A stretch of 64,000 nucleotides of DNA, from IMG/VR virus record IMGVR_UViG_3300025138_000032, positions 1-64,000 of that record; one strand, 5' to 3'. The notes under the pieces are model-generated. The model ran no database searches, was not told where the DNA came from, and saw nothing but the letters and a program-made list of their open reading frames with translations. Positions 34,169 through 42,983 of this stretch are shown one piece after another. The position numbers were made by a program, and so were the translations under genes. How positions within the stretch are numbered: the first letter of the stretch is position 1; each line of letters opens with the position of its first letter. This stretch comes from a virus.

Positions 34169-34174
34169 TATAAT
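34169..34174 (+). promoter_or_regulatory. -10 box before gp55
   Basis: TATAAT, 9 bases before the gp55 ATG. No good -35; the leader would be about 2 bases. Confidence 0.4.
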
Positions 34175-34183
34175 AAGTACATC

Positions 34184-34726
34184 ATGGCAAAAAACGCAAA
34201 ACAACAAGAACACTATGTTAATAACAAAGAGTTCACAGCCGCAGTCGCCGAGTTTAACGAGAAAGTAAAGCTCGCCCAGGCAGAAGGTAAAACACCTCCA
34301 CAAATGTCTAATTACATAGGAGAGTGCATCTATAAGATTGCTACTCGACTATCTACAAGACCAAATTTCATAAACTACACTTACAGAGACGAAATGATAT
34401 GTGATGGCATAGAAAATTGCATTCAATATATCAAAAACTTTAATGTAGAAAAATCTAATAATGCATTCGCATATATTACTCAGATTTGTTACTATGCTTT
34501 CTTAAGAAGAATACAGAAAGAAAAGAAACAAGTCTATATCAAACAACAAGTCATATCAGACATAACACAAGAAACACTGGATTCCATTGATGGCGATACC
34601 ACAGGTATGGTCAACACCAATGTAGAGTGGATGCAAGATAACATGAATCATGTTGCTTATGAACCACGCAAATCAAAACGAGAAAAAGTCAAAAAAGAAA
34701 AAGGTTTAGATAAATTTACTGAATGA
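34184..34726 (+). CDS. gp55: Late sigma factor gp55
   Basis: A 180-residue sigma70-region-2-like factor (T4 gp55 185). 'PQMSNYIGECIYKIATRLSTRPNFINYTYRDEMICDGIENCIQYIKNF..EKSNNAFAYITQICYYAFLRRIQKEKKQ' is the conserved core that binds host RNA polymerase and reads the TATAAATA box. Its C-terminus is basic (RKSKREKVKKEKG) and should contact the sliding clamp, encoded at 43296. ATGA overlap with gp47. Confidence 0.93.
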   Translation: MAKNAKQQEHYVNNKEFTAAVAEFNEKVKLAQAEGKTPPQMSNYIGECIYKIATRLSTRPNFINYTYRDEMICDGIENCIQYIKNFNVEKSNNAFAYITQICYYAFLRRIQKEKKQVYIKQQVISDITQETLDSIDGDTTGMVNTNVEWMQDNMNHVAYEPRKSKREKVKKEKGLDKFTE

Positions 34727-35790
34727 AAATAGCGATACTTAACGATACACATGCTGGTGTTCGTGGTGATATGTTGGAAATGTCCAAATATCAAGGAAGA
34801 TTCTACAAAGAGATATTCTTTCCATACCTAGACGAACACAACATAACACAAATCTTACACTTGGGTGATTACTTCGATAGACGAAAGTTTGTCAACTTTG
34901 TAACACTTGAAGCAAATAGAGAACACTTTATTAAACCTATGTTAGAGAGAAACATCTCTATGGATTTGATATTGGGTAATCATGATGTATATTACAAGAA
35001 TACAAATACTGTAAATGCACCAGACTTACTACTATTTGAAAGTGATAATATCAATGTGATACATCATCCTATTGTAAAAGAATACGATGGAGTTAATCTT
35101 GCACTTGTACCTTGGATTAATAACGAGAACTATGCCGACAGTATAGATTTTCTATTGAGTGCAAATGCAGATACATGTATGGGTCACTTCGAGATAGAAG
35201 GTGCATTGATGATGCCTGGAATGACATGTCAACATGGTCTAGACCACACATATCTAAAACGATTCGATAAAGTTTATAGTGGTCATTTTCATCAAAAGTC
35301 GGAAGTAAAGAACATTAAGTATCTTGGTTCTCAAATGGAGTTCACATGGTCAGACTATGGTGATAACAAATACTTTCATATCTTTGATACAGATACAAGA
35401 GAGATGTTACCAGTACATAATCCATTAACGATGTTCGAGAAAGTCTTTTACGATGACAGTAAAGAGACATTTGAAACAATCAATAACAAAGACTATTCTA
35501 AGTACAAGGGTAAATTCTGTAAAGTAATAGTAGTAAACAAAGACAATCCATATTGGTTCGACTCAATGGTCGACAAACTTCATGCAGCCAATCCTTTGCA
35601 TGTTGTCGTAGTTGATGACCATAAACATATGGACTTGATGGACGACAATGATATAGAAGGAGTAGAAGATACTCTTACCATACTAGAAAAGTATGTTGAC
35701 GGTCTAGAAATACAAGGTCAGAAAAAACCCCTTCTGGAAATGATGACTTCGTTGTATAATGAAGCACTTGAAGAACATAATTATCTATGA
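34723..35790 (+). CDS. gp47: Recombination endonuclease subunit gp47 (Mre11-like)
   Basis: A 355-residue metallophosphoesterase (T4 gp47 339). Motifs: LNDTHAGVRG, LHLGDYFDRR, LGNHDVYYKN, GHFEIEG and YSGHFHQKS. With gp46 it resects DNA ends for recombination-dependent replication. Overlaps both gp55 and gp46 by 4 bases. Confidence 0.95.
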   Translation: MKIAILNDTHAGVRGDMLEMSKYQGRFYKEIFFPYLDEHNITQILHLGDYFDRRKFVNFVTLEANREHFIKPMLERNISMDLILGNHDVYYKNTNTVNAPDLLLFESDNINVIHHPIVKEYDGVNLALVPWINNENYADSIDFLLSANADTCMGHFEIEGALMMPGMTCQHGLDHTYLKRFDKVYSGHFHQKSEVKNIKYLGSQMEFTWSDYGDNKYFHIFDTDTREMLPVHNPLTMFEKVFYDDSKETFETINNKDYSKYKGKFCKVIVVNKDNPYWFDSMVDKLHAANPLHVVVVDDHKHMDLMDDNDIEGVEDTLTILEKYVDGLEIQGQKKPLLEMMTSLYNEALEEHNYL

Positions 35791-37505
35791 TTAATTTTAG
35801 CAAAATACGATACAAGAACTTGTTATCGTCTGGTAACACATTTACTAGTTTCGACCTAGACAGGTCGCAGACAACATTAATTGTTGGAGATAATGGTGCA
35901 GGTAAGTCTACACTATTAGATGCATTGTGTTTCGTGTTGTATGGCAAAGGTTTTCGTAATCTTAAAAAAGACTTATTGGTAAACTCTATCAATCAGAAAG
36001 ACCTAGTAGTTGAGATAGAATTTACAGTTGGTAGAAAATCATACAAAGTTATTCGTGGTGCAAAACCAAATAAGTTTGAGTTATATGTCAATGGTACAAT
36101 GCTCAATCAAGATGCAACAGTCAGAGATTATCAAGAACACTTAGAGAAGAACATTCTAAAGATGTCCTTTCGTTCATTCACTCAAGTTGCAGTATTGGGT
36201 TCGGCTAACTTTACTCCTTTCATGCAGTTAAAGTCAGTAGAGAGAAGAAGACTAGTAGAAGACCTACTCGACATATCTATATTCTCAACCATGCAAGACA
36301 TTCTTAAGAAGAGAGTTACACAACACAATATAGATGTCAGAGAAACCAAACACAACATTGAACTATTAGAAGAAAGAATAAGTGGTCTCAATGAACAAGT
36401 AAATCTACTTTCAAAGTCTCGTGATAAGAAAGTAGAGAAGTATGAAAATACAATAAGAGAAACTCAGAGTAACATAGACTCCGTAATGGGTGTCATTAAA
36501 CTAAATACTGAGGTGGTGAAAGAGAAGAGACATTCTATCTCAGACAGAGACCCACAAGGTGACAGATTAAAGCGGGCCTTAGACTTAGAAAGTAAACTAG
36601 AAGAGTCACAAAGAAAGGCACTTAAAGAAATAGAATTCTACAAAAACAATGATGATTGTCCAACTTGCAAACAGGGATTAGATGAACAGCATAAGAAGAA
36701 ACACATTAAAGATAAATCAGATAAGGTCAGCGAGCTCAAGGCGGCGGTGCTTTCGATTAACGAAACAATCGATGCATCAAGAAATAGAATGGCAGAAATC
36801 AACGATGTCCTCGGAGACATCGAAGAAGTCCAAAGACAAATAGGTTTACATCAAACAGAGATTTTATCTAATCAAAAGTACATAGAGAAATTGAATCAGG
36901 AAATCAGTGACTTAAAGAGTGAAGTTAATTCTGAGACTGGTGTAAATGATAAACTCAGTAATGCTGAAGATGACCTAGATAAATTACATTCTAAGAAAGA
37001 AAGTCTTACAGATAGACAACATTACTTTGACCTTGCAACAACTTTACTCAGAGACCAAGGTGTAAGACAAAGAATAATTAAACAATATGTTCCTGTAATG
37101 AACAAGATGATTAACAAGTATCTTGCAAATTTAGAATTCTATGTTGGGTTTGAATTGAATGAATCATTCGAAGAGACAATCAAATCCAGATTTAGAGATG
37201 TATTTAAGTATGATAATTTCTCACAAGGAGAAAAGATGAGAATTGACCTTGCATTGTTGTTCACATGGAGAGCAGTCGCAAGAATCAAGAACTCAGTCAA
37301 TACAAACATACTTATACTTGACGAGGTATTTGACTCCTCTTTAGATTCACAAGGTACAGATGACTTCTTGAAGTTACTGAACTCACTGAATGAGAAGACA
37401 AATGCATTTATTATCTCCCATAAAGGAGACCAACTATATGATAAGTTTGAAGAAGTGGTTCGATTTGAGAAACACAAGAATTTCAGCCGTATCGCAATTT
37501 CATAA
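35787..37505 (+). CDS. gp46: Recombination endonuclease subunit gp46 (Rad50-like)
   Basis: A 572-residue SMC-like ATPase (T4 gp46 560). Walker A VGDNGAGKSTLLDA, a zinc hook CPTC in DDCPTCKQGL (about residue 290) between two coiled-coil arms, signature FSQGEKMRIDLAL and Walker B ILILDEVFDSSLDSQG. Partner of gp47. Confidence 0.95.
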   Translation: MINFSKIRYKNLLSSGNTFTSFDLDRSQTTLIVGDNGAGKSTLLDALCFVLYGKGFRNLKKDLLVNSINQKDLVVEIEFTVGRKSYKVIRGAKPNKFELYVNGTMLNQDATVRDYQEHLEKNILKMSFRSFTQVAVLGSANFTPFMQLKSVERRRLVEDLLDISIFSTMQDILKKRVTQHNIDVRETKHNIELLEERISGLNEQVNLLSKSRDKKVEKYENTIRETQSNIDSVMGVIKLNTEVVKEKRHSISDRDPQGDRLKRALDLESKLEESQRKALKEIEFYKNNDDCPTCKQGLDEQHKKKHIKDKSDKVSELKAAVLSINETIDASRNRMAEINDVLGDIEEVQRQIGLHQTEILSNQKYIEKLNQEISDLKSEVNSETGVNDKLSNAEDDLDKLHSKKESLTDRQHYFDLATTLLRDQGVRQRIIKQYVPVMNKMINKYLANLEFYVGFELNESFEETIKSRFRDVFKYDNFSQGEKMRIDLALLFTWRAVARIKNSVNTNILILDEVFDSSLDSQGTDDFLKLLNSLNEKTNAFIISHKGDQLYDKFEEVVRFEKHKNFSRIAIS

Positions 37506-37508
37506 ATA
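37501..37508 (+). promoter_or_regulatory. Late promoter -10 (CATAAATA), leaderless layout
   Basis: CATAAATA overlaps the gp46 stop. Five bases (AAACT), then ATG of the deformylase at 37514; no SD. Confidence 0.65.
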
Positions 37509-37513
37509 AAACT

Positions 37514-38149
37514 ATGTATCAATTAATAGAAGAAGCATCAAATGTATTAAGAACTCCACCTCCGGAGTTTGACTTTGAAAATCCACCAGAAGACCCAATT
37601 GAAATTGCCAAGAACATGGCAGAGGCAATGGACAAATTTGGGGGTTTAGGACTCTCATGTAATCAAGTTGGATTACCTTACAGAATGTTTGTCATGAGAA
37701 CAATGCATGAGGGCGATAAAGAATCAAAAGTCATCGCATACTATAATCCTAAGTTGACACGAGTGTCACAAGATACAGACTTAATGAAAGAGGGGTGTTT
37801 ATCGTTCCCAGACCTATTCTTAATGATTAAAAGGTCTAAAACGATAGAATTCACATATCAAGATGAAACCGGTGAAGAGAAGAGTGCAGTGCTAGAAGGC
37901 ATTGGTGCAAGATGTGTTCAACATGAAATTGACCACTTGAATGGAATCTTATTTTTACAAAGGGCATCAAGATTAAAACTTGAGAGAGCTCAAAAGGCTC
38001 GAGTAAAAGAAAAAAAGAAAAGACTAGAATATGAAAGAAGAATCGCACTTGCAAAATACTTCCAAGAATTGCAGTCCTCCAAGGATGCTGAAATATCTAA
38101 TGATGCCGGAGAGGTGTCAACAGATAATAGAGTTTCACAAGAGTCATAG
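37514..38149 (+). CDS. def: Peptide deformylase
   Basis: A 211-residue metalloenzyme that removes the formyl group from nascent proteins. Motif 1 GLSCNQVGLP, motif 2 EGCLSFP and motif 3 QHEIDHLNGILF (Fe/Zn ligands Cys and two His, catalytic Glu) are intact. Typical bacterial enzymes are about 165-190; the extra is a charged C-terminal tail (RVKEKKKRLEYERR...). Deformylases are common in marine T4-like phages. Expected to be leaderless from a late promoter. Confidence 0.95.
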   Translation: MYQLIEEASNVLRTPPPEFDFENPPEDPIEIAKNMAEAMDKFGGLGLSCNQVGLPYRMFVMRTMHEGDKESKVIAYYNPKLTRVSQDTDLMKEGCLSFPDLFLMIKRSKTIEFTYQDETGEEKSAVLEGIGARCVQHEIDHLNGILFLQRASRLKLERAQKARVKEKKKRLEYERRIALAKYFQELQSSKDAEISNDAGEVSTDNRVSQES

Positions 38150-38669
38150 ACACTTACAAGCTGTAGGAGATGGGTCTGATTACTTTGGTATCAGACTTAT
38201 GCACATTCACAATCCTGACATTAGACAATGGGTCTTTGAAGTCATGGTGGATTTAATTGGTGAAATAAGAAAAACATCTGACCAGATAGTATTTCCAGAA
38301 ATGGTGGCAATCAATGAATGGCCAATTGGTGGTATTCAAGACCCACACCTAGACACCTATTCTAATCAACAATTCGAAGCCGGTACCCAAGAAACTCATC
38401 CTTCCAGAGAGTGGACTTGTATTCTATATCTAAACGATGACTTCAGAGGTGGCAGAACTTATGTGCCAGATGGAGAGACATATGAACCAGAGATGGGTTC
38501 AGGTCTACTATTTCAAGGAATCTACATACCTCATGGTGTAGAAAAAGTGAGAAGAAACTCACGACACACAATCTCATTATGGTTCACAACTGATTCGTCC
38601 AGAGTCATGCCCATATATCCAGTAAGAGACTTAAATCTCAACGAAGACAACATCCGACAACAACCTTAA
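38085..38669 (+). CDS. 2OG-Fe(II) oxygenase
   Basis: About 194 residues from ATG 38085; ATGs at 38100/38103 are alternatives and an ATG at 38031 would overlap the deformylase by 119 bases. Iron pair in QDPHLDTY, 'REWTCILYLNDDFRGGRTYVPDGE', distal His in YIPHGVEKV and Arg in RHTISLWFT. Fifth oxygenase of this superfamily in the window. Followed at once by the TTGACA inverted repeat. Confidence 0.8.
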   Translation: MLKYLMMPERCQQIIEFHKSHRHLQAVGDGSDYFGIRLMHIHNPDIRQWVFEVMVDLIGEIRKTSDQIVFPEMVAINEWPIGGIQDPHLDTYSNQQFEAGTQETHPSREWTCILYLNDDFRGGRTYVPDGETYEPEMGSGLLFQGIYIPHGVEKVRRNSRHTISLWFTTDSSRVMPIYPVRDLNLNEDNIRQQP

Positions 38670-38677
38670 TTTATCTA

Positions 38678-38722
38678 GGGGTTGACAGCGACCCTCACTT
38701 TTTGTTACCATTATCCTATAAT
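38678..38722 (+). promoter_or_regulatory. TTGACA inverted-repeat element, copy 1
   Basis: GGGGT (38678-38682) and ACCCT (38691-38695) form a stem around TGACAGCG. TTGACA (38682-38687) straddles the left arm, followed by CACTTTTTG and, further on, TATAAT (38717-38722). Copies 2 and 3 are at 39028 and 41678. Could act as promoter/operator, weak terminator, or both. Confidence 0.55.
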
Positions 38723-38740
38723 GAAAAAGGAGATAATATA

Positions 38741-39028
38741 ATGCCAAAATTTAATGACCGAGTAGAGGTTGCAGGAAGACACTATTCTAGGTGGGGAATC
38801 ACAGGTACATTCAGTACGACTAGAGATGCAGTCGAAAAATACAAAAATGATTTTATAATCGTAGAGGGCGTAGTTCGTTGGAAGTCCAATGACCAAATTC
38901 CTTTTGGTGATATGTTATTAGATTTTTGTGAAGCAAGTCTTATTAGTCCGAAACAAGTAAGAGTTTCTTCAGAAATTAGAGAAAAAGAAACTGATGAGTT
39001 TTGGGAAAGATTTGGACTTGGGGCCTAA
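38741..39028 (+). CDS. Hypothetical protein
   Basis: A 95-residue protein, ATG 38741 behind a strong AAGGAGAT ribosome-binding site. 'VEVAGRHYSRWGITGTFSTTRDAVEKYKNDFIIVEGVVRWKS' looks alpha/beta; the end is charged (REKETDEFWERFGLG). No family recognised. It is framed on both sides by TTGACA inverted-repeat elements, so it may be expressed separately. Confidence 0.65.
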   Translation: MPKFNDRVEVAGRHYSRWGITGTFSTTRDAVEKYKNDFIIVEGVVRWKSNDQIPFGDMLLDFCEASLISPKQVRVSSEIREKETDEFWERFGLGA

Positions 39029-39061
39029 AGGTTGACAATGACCTTCACTTTTTGATAGGAT
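39028..39061 (+). promoter_or_regulatory. TTGACA inverted-repeat element, copy 2
   Basis: AAGGT (39028-39032) pairs with ACCTT (39041-39045) around TGACAATG, then CACTTTTTGATAGGAT. The arms differ from copies 1 and 3 but remain complementary (covariation). The AGGA also serves as SD for 39068. Confidence 0.6.
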
Positions 39062-39067
39062 ATAAAC

Positions 39068-41446
39068 ATGACAGAAAAACTTAAAAACCAAAAAGACTCA
39101 CTCGCAAGATTAATGGCAACAGAAAATCTTACGATTGTACATAAAAAAATACCAACTGCATACTTTGATGTTAAGAATAGGATACTCGCTTGTCCTACTT
39201 TCAAAGATGACATTTCTCCAGAACTATATGACTTGTTCATGGGGCATGAAGTTGGCCATGCACTGAATACTCCTTACGAGGGACTTCATTCTACATTAGT
39301 TGAGAATAGAACTCTTAAGGGTTATCTTAATGTTGTCGAAGATGTAAGAATCGAGAAGGCAATCAAACAGAAGTATCAAGGGTTGAGAACTTCTTTCTTT
39401 AAGGCATACAATGAACTTATGGAAAAGAACTTCTTCGGCATCGAGGGTAGAGACTTACAAGAACTTGCATTGATTGACAAAATCAATTTGATTACTAAGT
39501 GTGGTTCTAGAGTCAACATCAAACTTAATTCTGAAGAACAAACATTCTTAGATATGGCAGAGGCATGTAAGACTTGGGAAGAAGTTGTCGCTTGTGCTAA
39601 TTCAATCTATGAGTACTCTAAAGAAAACGAAGACAGAACTAAAGAAGACGAACAAATTTCTACTATGCAAATGCCTGATATTGAAGAGTCTGAAGAAGAA
39701 GACGAAGATGCAGAATCAAATCAGATGCCTGGTAACTATGACGAATCAGAAGAAGAGTCTGAAGAAGAAGACGAAGTATCAAAGGCTGACTCTGAAGTAG
39801 ACGAGAAAGGCGAAGAGACTGATAACCAGATTAAAGAAGTTGGTTCTAAGGGTGGCAAGTTCGAAGGCGCCTATGACGAATTAGATGGTGCTAGAGAGTC
39901 AATCACCGAACACTTTGCACATAACAACGAAGATGACTTTGTTGACGAAAATGCAAACATAAAAACTAATGTTGACTTGAGAACTAAATTCAAGAATGCT
40001 GATATAGACTCTATGATTTACACTCACAAACAAGTTGCCACTGATTGGCAAGAATGGTTAGTCGCTGCTGATTGGGACAGACAAATTGCAGAAGATGACT
40101 ACTACAATCAAGAACATAAAGATGAGGCACTTACTGAAAGAAGTCACACTATTATTCTTGGCAAACATTACAGAAAACATCTTCAAAACAAAAACAAAAA
40201 GATTGTTGCCCACATGGCAAAAGAGTTTGAGTTAAGACAAAATGCACATAGAAGTGCTAAGGCATATACAGGCACTAGTGGTGACCTTGATATGAATAGA
40301 CTTGCTAAGTATCAGATTGTTGATGACATTTTCAAAAGAGTCACATACATTCCAGATGGCAAGAATCATGGTGTCAATGTTTTACTTGACTGGTCTGGTT
40401 CTATTCATAATGAGTGTGCCGACATGTTAGAACAATCAATTATACTTTCAGAGTTCTGTAGAAAAGTAAACATTCCTTACAGAGTGTATCTCTTCTCAGA
40501 TTCTATTCAAAGACAAGACAGATATGACTACTCAAGTGGCACTGCAAAACTTGTCGAGATTATGACTAACGAAATGTCTAACAGAAAATACTCAGAGATT
40601 CTAGATTACTTATCTTGTATACTAGTTGGCAAAATGCATGATGAGCTTCAGCACTCATGGGGTGGTTCAACAAAGGCCGAGAAACTTGCTGAAGAATACA
40701 ATGCGATATTCAGTTCAATTCAACAATGGGATCCTGCAACTTCATACTGGAGAGATTCAAGATTCTCAAGACATTGTTGTCCTGAGAATTACAGATTGGG
40801 TGGTACACCTCTTGACCATTGTTTAGTTGCTATGAGAAAATTCTTACCAGAGTTCAACAGACAGTATGGTATTGAGAAATCAATTCTAACAATCATCACC
40901 GATGGGTTCAGTTTCAGAAGTGACTTCTTTGACGAATCAGAAGCAGAGTCTACTGACTACAAGGCTCAGGCAGGCGATGACTACTGGTATTCTGCCAAGA
41001 GAGAGAGAAGTTTCATCGACCCATACATCAACAAGAACTTTCTTTACACAACTAATTCTGGTTATGGCAGAAACGACTTCGAGAAAACTCAGAACATATT
41101 AGAGTGGTTATCAGATACTTGCAATGTCACCGTGACAGGATACTTTGTTTTCACCAAGAAGAGAGACTTCCAGTCAATGGGTGAATACATCATACCAAAC
41201 TTTTGGGCAGAAGTTGATGGGTTGTGGAAAGATATGAGAAAATCAGGTGTAGTAGTTGACACCAAGGGTTACAACAAATTGTTCTTGACCACTGCATCTA
41301 ATCTTGCTACGACAGGCGATGACGAACTTGGCGAAGAGTTCATTGGTGCAAACAAAAACAGAGTGACTGCCGCTTTCAAAAGAAATCAGAAAGGCAAGTC
41401 AACATCAAGATTTCTAACTAACGAATTTATAAAGGAGATTGCATAA
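39068..41446 (+). CDS. CobT-like VWA protein with HExxH metallopeptidase motif
   Basis: A 792-residue protein. A zinc-protease motif HEVGH at residues 60-64 is followed by 'VVEDVRIEKAI.QKY.G', a strongly acidic linker (about 195-260, Glu/Asp/Ser runs) and a VWA domain with MIDAS-type DWSGS near residue 441, plus a later 'TDGFSFRSDFFDES'. Cobaltochelatase CobT has the acidic-linker plus VWA plan and works with the AAA+ CobS, whose homologue lies two genes downstream. In a phage it is more likely a protein-remodelling or protease module than cobalamin synthesis. Confidence 0.75.
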   Translation: MTEKLKNQKDSLARLMATENLTIVHKKIPTAYFDVKNRILACPTFKDDISPELYDLFMGHEVGHALNTPYEGLHSTLVENRTLKGYLNVVEDVRIEKAIKQKYQGLRTSFFKAYNELMEKNFFGIEGRDLQELALIDKINLITKCGSRVNIKLNSEEQTFLDMAEACKTWEEVVACANSIYEYSKENEDRTKEDEQISTMQMPDIEESEEEDEDAESNQMPGNYDESEEESEEEDEVSKADSEVDEKGEETDNQIKEVGSKGGKFEGAYDELDGARESITEHFAHNNEDDFVDENANIKTNVDLRTKFKNADIDSMIYTHKQVATDWQEWLVAADWDRQIAEDDYYNQEHKDEALTERSHTIILGKHYRKHLQNKNKKIVAHMAKEFELRQNAHRSAKAYTGTSGDLDMNRLAKYQIVDDIFKRVTYIPDGKNHGVNVLLDWSGSIHNECADMLEQSIILSEFCRKVNIPYRVYLFSDSIQRQDRYDYSSGTAKLVEIMTNEMSNRKYSEILDYLSCILVGKMHDELQHSWGGSTKAEKLAEEYNAIFSSIQQWDPATSYWRDSRFSRHCCPENYRLGGTPLDHCLVAMRKFLPEFNRQYGIEKSILTIITDGFSFRSDFFDESEAESTDYKAQAGDDYWYSAKRERSFIDPYINKNFLYTTNSGYGRNDFEKTQNILEWLSDTCNVTVTGYFVFTKKRDFQSMGEYIIPNFWAEVDGLWKDMRKSGVVVDTKGYNKLFLTTASNLATTGDDELGEEFIGANKNRVTAAFKRNQKGKSTSRFLTNEFIKEIA

Positions 41447-41679
41447 TGGAAATGATAGGTACTATTAATATTGATAAATTTCAAGACGCCATACAACAGG
41501 TCGGTAAAGGACCTTGTGTAGAGTTTGATTGCCCTAGGCAAAGGGCTTGTGGCGAAGAAGAGGTTGAATGTAAGGCATTTAGGTTTTGGGTCAACAATGA
41601 TTCATACACCACAATGAGAAAAGGTCAGAAGACTTCTATTGCAATTGACATGGAAAGATTACTAAAAGAAATTGAATAG
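41446..41679 (+). CDS. Small Cys-containing protein
   Basis: A 77-residue protein overlapping the stop of the VWA gene by one base. Four Cys in 'CVEFDCPRQRACGEEEVEC' look like a small metal site. Otherwise unrecognised. Its position between the CobT-like and CobS-like genes suggests a partner. Its stop codon lies inside the left arm of inverted-repeat copy 3. Confidence 0.6.
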   Translation: MEMIGTINIDKFQDAIQQVGKGPCVEFDCPRQRACGEEEVECKAFRFWVNNDSYTTMRKGQKTSIAIDMERLLKEIE

Positions 41680-41714
41680 GGTTGACAATGACCCTCACTT
41701 TTTGATAGGATAAT
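41678..41714 (+). promoter_or_regulatory. TTGACA inverted-repeat element, copy 3
   Basis: AGGGT (41678-41682) pairs with ACCCT (41691-41695) around TGACAATG, then CACTTTTTGATAGGATAAT. Nearly identical to copy 2 apart from compensating arm changes. Confidence 0.6.
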
Positions 41715-41719
41715 AACTG

Positions 41720-41761
41720 ATGAGAAATAAAACTACTTTAACGGAGACAAATTATGAGTAA
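41720..41761 (+). CDS. Putative 13-residue leader peptide overlapping cobS start
   Basis: ATG 41720 opens MRNKTTLTETNYE and stops with TAA at 41759-41761, 8 bases into the CobS-like gene (ATG 41754). It is preceded by TAGGA. The stop-over-start layout would allow translational coupling. Too short to be sure it is translated. Confidence 0.3.
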   Translation: MRNKTTLTETNYE

Positions 41762-42968
41762 GTGGACATACGACCCAACAGAGTCGATTAATATAGGGAA
41801 TGCAAATTTCCACCTGACACCTGACAGGAAAGAATTTATTCAGGCATTAAAGGAAAAATATCCGAATCAATTGCAATTCACGAAAGAGCAATTCAATTCG
41901 TTAGGACATTTTCCATATTGGCTGAAGTCAAACAGGTATAACTTTAAAGATGGTTCAGTCTTTAATCTTCAACCTATTCTTGCTGTCGATAATAACGGCA
42001 CGACTATTGCAGTTTCTAATAAACCAGAACCTCTTGCAGTTCCTCAGACCAAGAGGGTTCAACAGATGCCTGTTGCCGCTCAATCTGAGAGTGTGAATAT
42101 CATGAGTGATGTCAAAATCATTCCTGAGAAGATGCCAAACTATGTGCCTTTTGGTCATGCTAAAGATGTTAAGAACATTCTTAAATCTAAGATATTCTTT
42201 CCTTTCTTTGTGACAGGTCTTTCAGGTAATGGTAAAACATTAATGATTGAACAAACTTGTGCTCAGTTGAAGAGAGAACTCTTCAGAGTCAATATCACTA
42301 TTGAGACAGACGAAGACGACCTAATGGGTGGTCACACTTTGCAGAATGGTAACATCATCTTCAGAGAAGGTCCAGTTATCAAGGCAATGAGAAAAGGCGC
42401 TGTCTTACTTCTTGACGAAGTTGACTTAGGGTCTAACAAAATGATGTGTTTACAATCAGTTCTTGAGGGCAAAGGTTACTTAATCAAGAAAACTGGTGAG
42501 TGGGTTACACCGACTCCTGGTTTCACTGTTGTCGCAACTGCCAACACTAAGGGCCAAGGGTCTGAAGATGGCAAGTTCATTGGTACTCAAATCATGAATG
42601 AGGCGATGCTTGAAAGATTCGCTATCACAATGCAACAAGAATATCCACCAGTAACTACTGAGAGAAATATTCTAAAACAAGAAATGGCTTTGACTGGCGA
42701 TGTTGACGATGACTTCGTTAAGAAACTAGTTGATTGGGCTGACATAATCAGAAAGACTTATTACGAAGGCGCCATTGATGATGTGATTACGACCAGAAGG
42801 TTAGTTCACATTGTTAGTGCTTACAAGATGTTTGGTGACAAACTAAAGGCGATTACAATGTGCATATCTAGATTTGACGAAGAAACTAGAAATGCTGTTC
42901 TTGACCTTTACACCAAAGTCGATGATGGTGTGCATTTAGAAAACCCTGTTGACGAAACAGACTCTTAA
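41754..42968 (+). CDS. cobS: CobS-like AAA+ ATPase
   Basis: A 404-residue MoxR/CobS-type ATPase. N-terminal region (YWLKSNRYNFKDGSVFNL), Walker A GLSGNGKT (about residue 155-162), 'DEDDLMGGHTLQNG...REGPVIKAMR', Walker B VLLLDEVDL (about 216-224), sensor 'VVATANTKGQG' and 'MLERFAITM'. CobS-like genes are recurrent in T4-like marine phages. SD ACGGAGAC. Partner of the VWA protein at 39068 by analogy with CobS-CobT and MoxR-VWA pairs. Confidence 0.85.
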   Translation: MSKWTYDPTESINIGNANFHLTPDRKEFIQALKEKYPNQLQFTKEQFNSLGHFPYWLKSNRYNFKDGSVFNLQPILAVDNNGTTIAVSNKPEPLAVPQTKRVQQMPVAAQSESVNIMSDVKIIPEKMPNYVPFGHAKDVKNILKSKIFFPFFVTGLSGNGKTLMIEQTCAQLKRELFRVNITIETDEDDLMGGHTLQNGNIIFREGPVIKAMRKGAVLLLDEVDLGSNKMMCLQSVLEGKGYLIKKTGEWVTPTPGFTVVATANTKGQGSEDGKFIGTQIMNEAMLERFAITMQQEYPPVTTERNILKQEMALTGDVDDDFVKKLVDWADIIRKTYYEGAIDDVITTRRLVHIVSAYKMFGDKLKAITMCISRFDEETRNAVLDLYTKVDDGVHLENPVDETDS

Positions 42969-42977
42969 GAGTATAAT
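42946..42977 (+). promoter_or_regulatory. Sigma70 promoter TTGACG-N17-TATAAT, leaderless layout
   Basis: TTGACG (42949-42954), 17-base spacer, TATAAT (42972-42977), six bases, ATG 42984, which falls at the expected +1. The -35 is inside CTGTT/AACAG (42946-42960) and the spacer holds the perfect palindrome ACTCTTAAGAGT (42961-42972). Confidence 0.75.
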
Positions 42978-42983
42978 ACTAAT

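Noticed and set aside
38031-38084. Earlier start for the oxygenase gene at 38031
   Set aside because: Would overlap the deformylase by 119 bases and add a Ser/Lys-rich stretch not expected in the family; 38085 or 38100 preferred.
39068-42968. Cobalamin biosynthesis by the CobS/CobT-like pair
   Set aside because: No CobN or other corrin gene is present, and the CobT-like protein carries a protease motif; metal chelation is unlikely to be its main job.
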